A DNA stretch of 6,392 nt from Bacteroidales bacterium. Lineage in GTDB: Bacteria; Bacteroidota; Bacteroidia; Bacteroidales; JAADJA01. The stretch covers positions 1 through 6,392 of the forward strand of contig JAIORT010000348.1 of NCBI GenBank assembly GCA_021107975.1, written 5' to 3'. This document shows positions 6,331 through 6,392 of the stretch, piece after piece. Under the pieces are notes generated by a model. That model was not told the DNA's origin, ran no database searches, and worked only from the letters and a program-made list of their open reading frames with translations. A program made the position numbers and the translations under genes. Within the stretch, counting starts at the first letter, position 1, and each line of letters begins with the position of its first letter.

Positions 6331-6355
6331 AATCGCTTACTAATTGCGGATTTGC
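6330..6355. repeat. 26-bp direct repeat, right copy
   Basis: It matches 6091-6116 in the same orientation at 25 of 26 positions. It begins at the last base of the right heptad arm and leads directly into the candidate promoter at 6360. Confidence 0.75.
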
Positions 6356-6383
6356 TAAATAACTTTGTTTTTTTAGCAAAGTT
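6351..6383. repeat. two overlapping alternative stems at the right edge
   Basis: TTTGCTAAA (6351-6359) can pair with TTTAGCAAA (6372-6380). Alternatively AACTTTG (6361-6367) can pair with CAAAGTT (6377-6383). The two stems share 6377-6380, so they exclude each other. The second follows the expected transcription start region only in part, so a role in RNA is speculative. Confidence 0.4.
6360..6367 (+). promoter_or_regulatory. candidate -7 element for an off-window gene
   Basis: TAACTTTG is an exact TAnnTTTG match. A -33 TTTG at the usual 19-20 base spacing is not present; the nearest TTG (6344-6346, inside the direct repeat) is only 13 bases upstream. It would direct transcription rightward out of the window. 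Confidence 0.35.
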
Positions 6384-6392
6384 TTACAGGAT

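Larger units (their letters stand above)
6010..6392. other. structured intergenic region with no intact gene
   Basis: No full-length gene is visible on either strand. No good terminator follows the propeller gene; the sequence to about 6060 is A/T-rich with T runs but no stable stem. From 6091 the region is organised as direct repeat, heptad arm, short four-helix-bundle-like reading frame, inverted heptad arm and direct repeat, then a candidate promoter. These parts are listed separately. Confidence 0.65.

Overview
The window looks like Bacteroidota chromosomal DNA, most likely from the Bacteroidales or a nearby group. Four things suggest this. The intergenic DNA is very AT-rich. Most starts lack a Shine-Dalgarno sequence. 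Several TAnnTTTG-type -7 promoter elements are present. The gene families (DUF3109, a large secreted Asp-box/VPS10-like propeller protein, and a relic of a four-helix-bundle gene beside TTGAATA repeats) are typical of that phylum. No tRNA, rRNA, CRISPR array or intact transposase is visible.

Layout. Bases 1-62 may hold the last codons of a plus-strand gene that enters from the left. Two minus-strand genes follow: a cysteine-rich DUF3109 protein (101-658) and, upstream of it, a 70-residue dodecin (755-967). A stem-loop with a T-tract at 684-729 probably separates them into two transcripts. A divergent gap (968-1109) contains the dodecin ribosome-binding site, a candidate -7 element and an 8-bp inverted repeat. 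A plus-strand FAD-dependent dehydrogenase of the COG2509 type (1110-2357) comes next. The 337-bp gap to the next gene (2358-2694) carries a 45-bp tandem duplication and then a cluster of inverted repeats built on TTCGGATT/AATCCGAA. The largest gene (2695-6009) encodes a 1104-residue exported protein with eleven Asp-box motifs.

The last 383 bases (6010-6392) hold no intact gene but are highly structured. A 26-bp direct repeat (6091-6116 and 6330-6355, one mismatch) encloses two inverted arms made of 7-bp repeats. Between the arms lies a short reading frame that resembles the C-terminus of a four-helix-bundle (23S rRNA intervening-sequence-type) protein. I read this as a decayed cassette and consider it the most interesting part of the window. 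A candidate promoter for an off-window gene follows it.

The intact genes do not form an obvious pathway. Dodecin, the FAD enzyme and the cysteine-rich protein could each concern flavin, redox or metal handling, but that is a loose inference from adjacency. The large exported protein appears to be an independent transcription unit.
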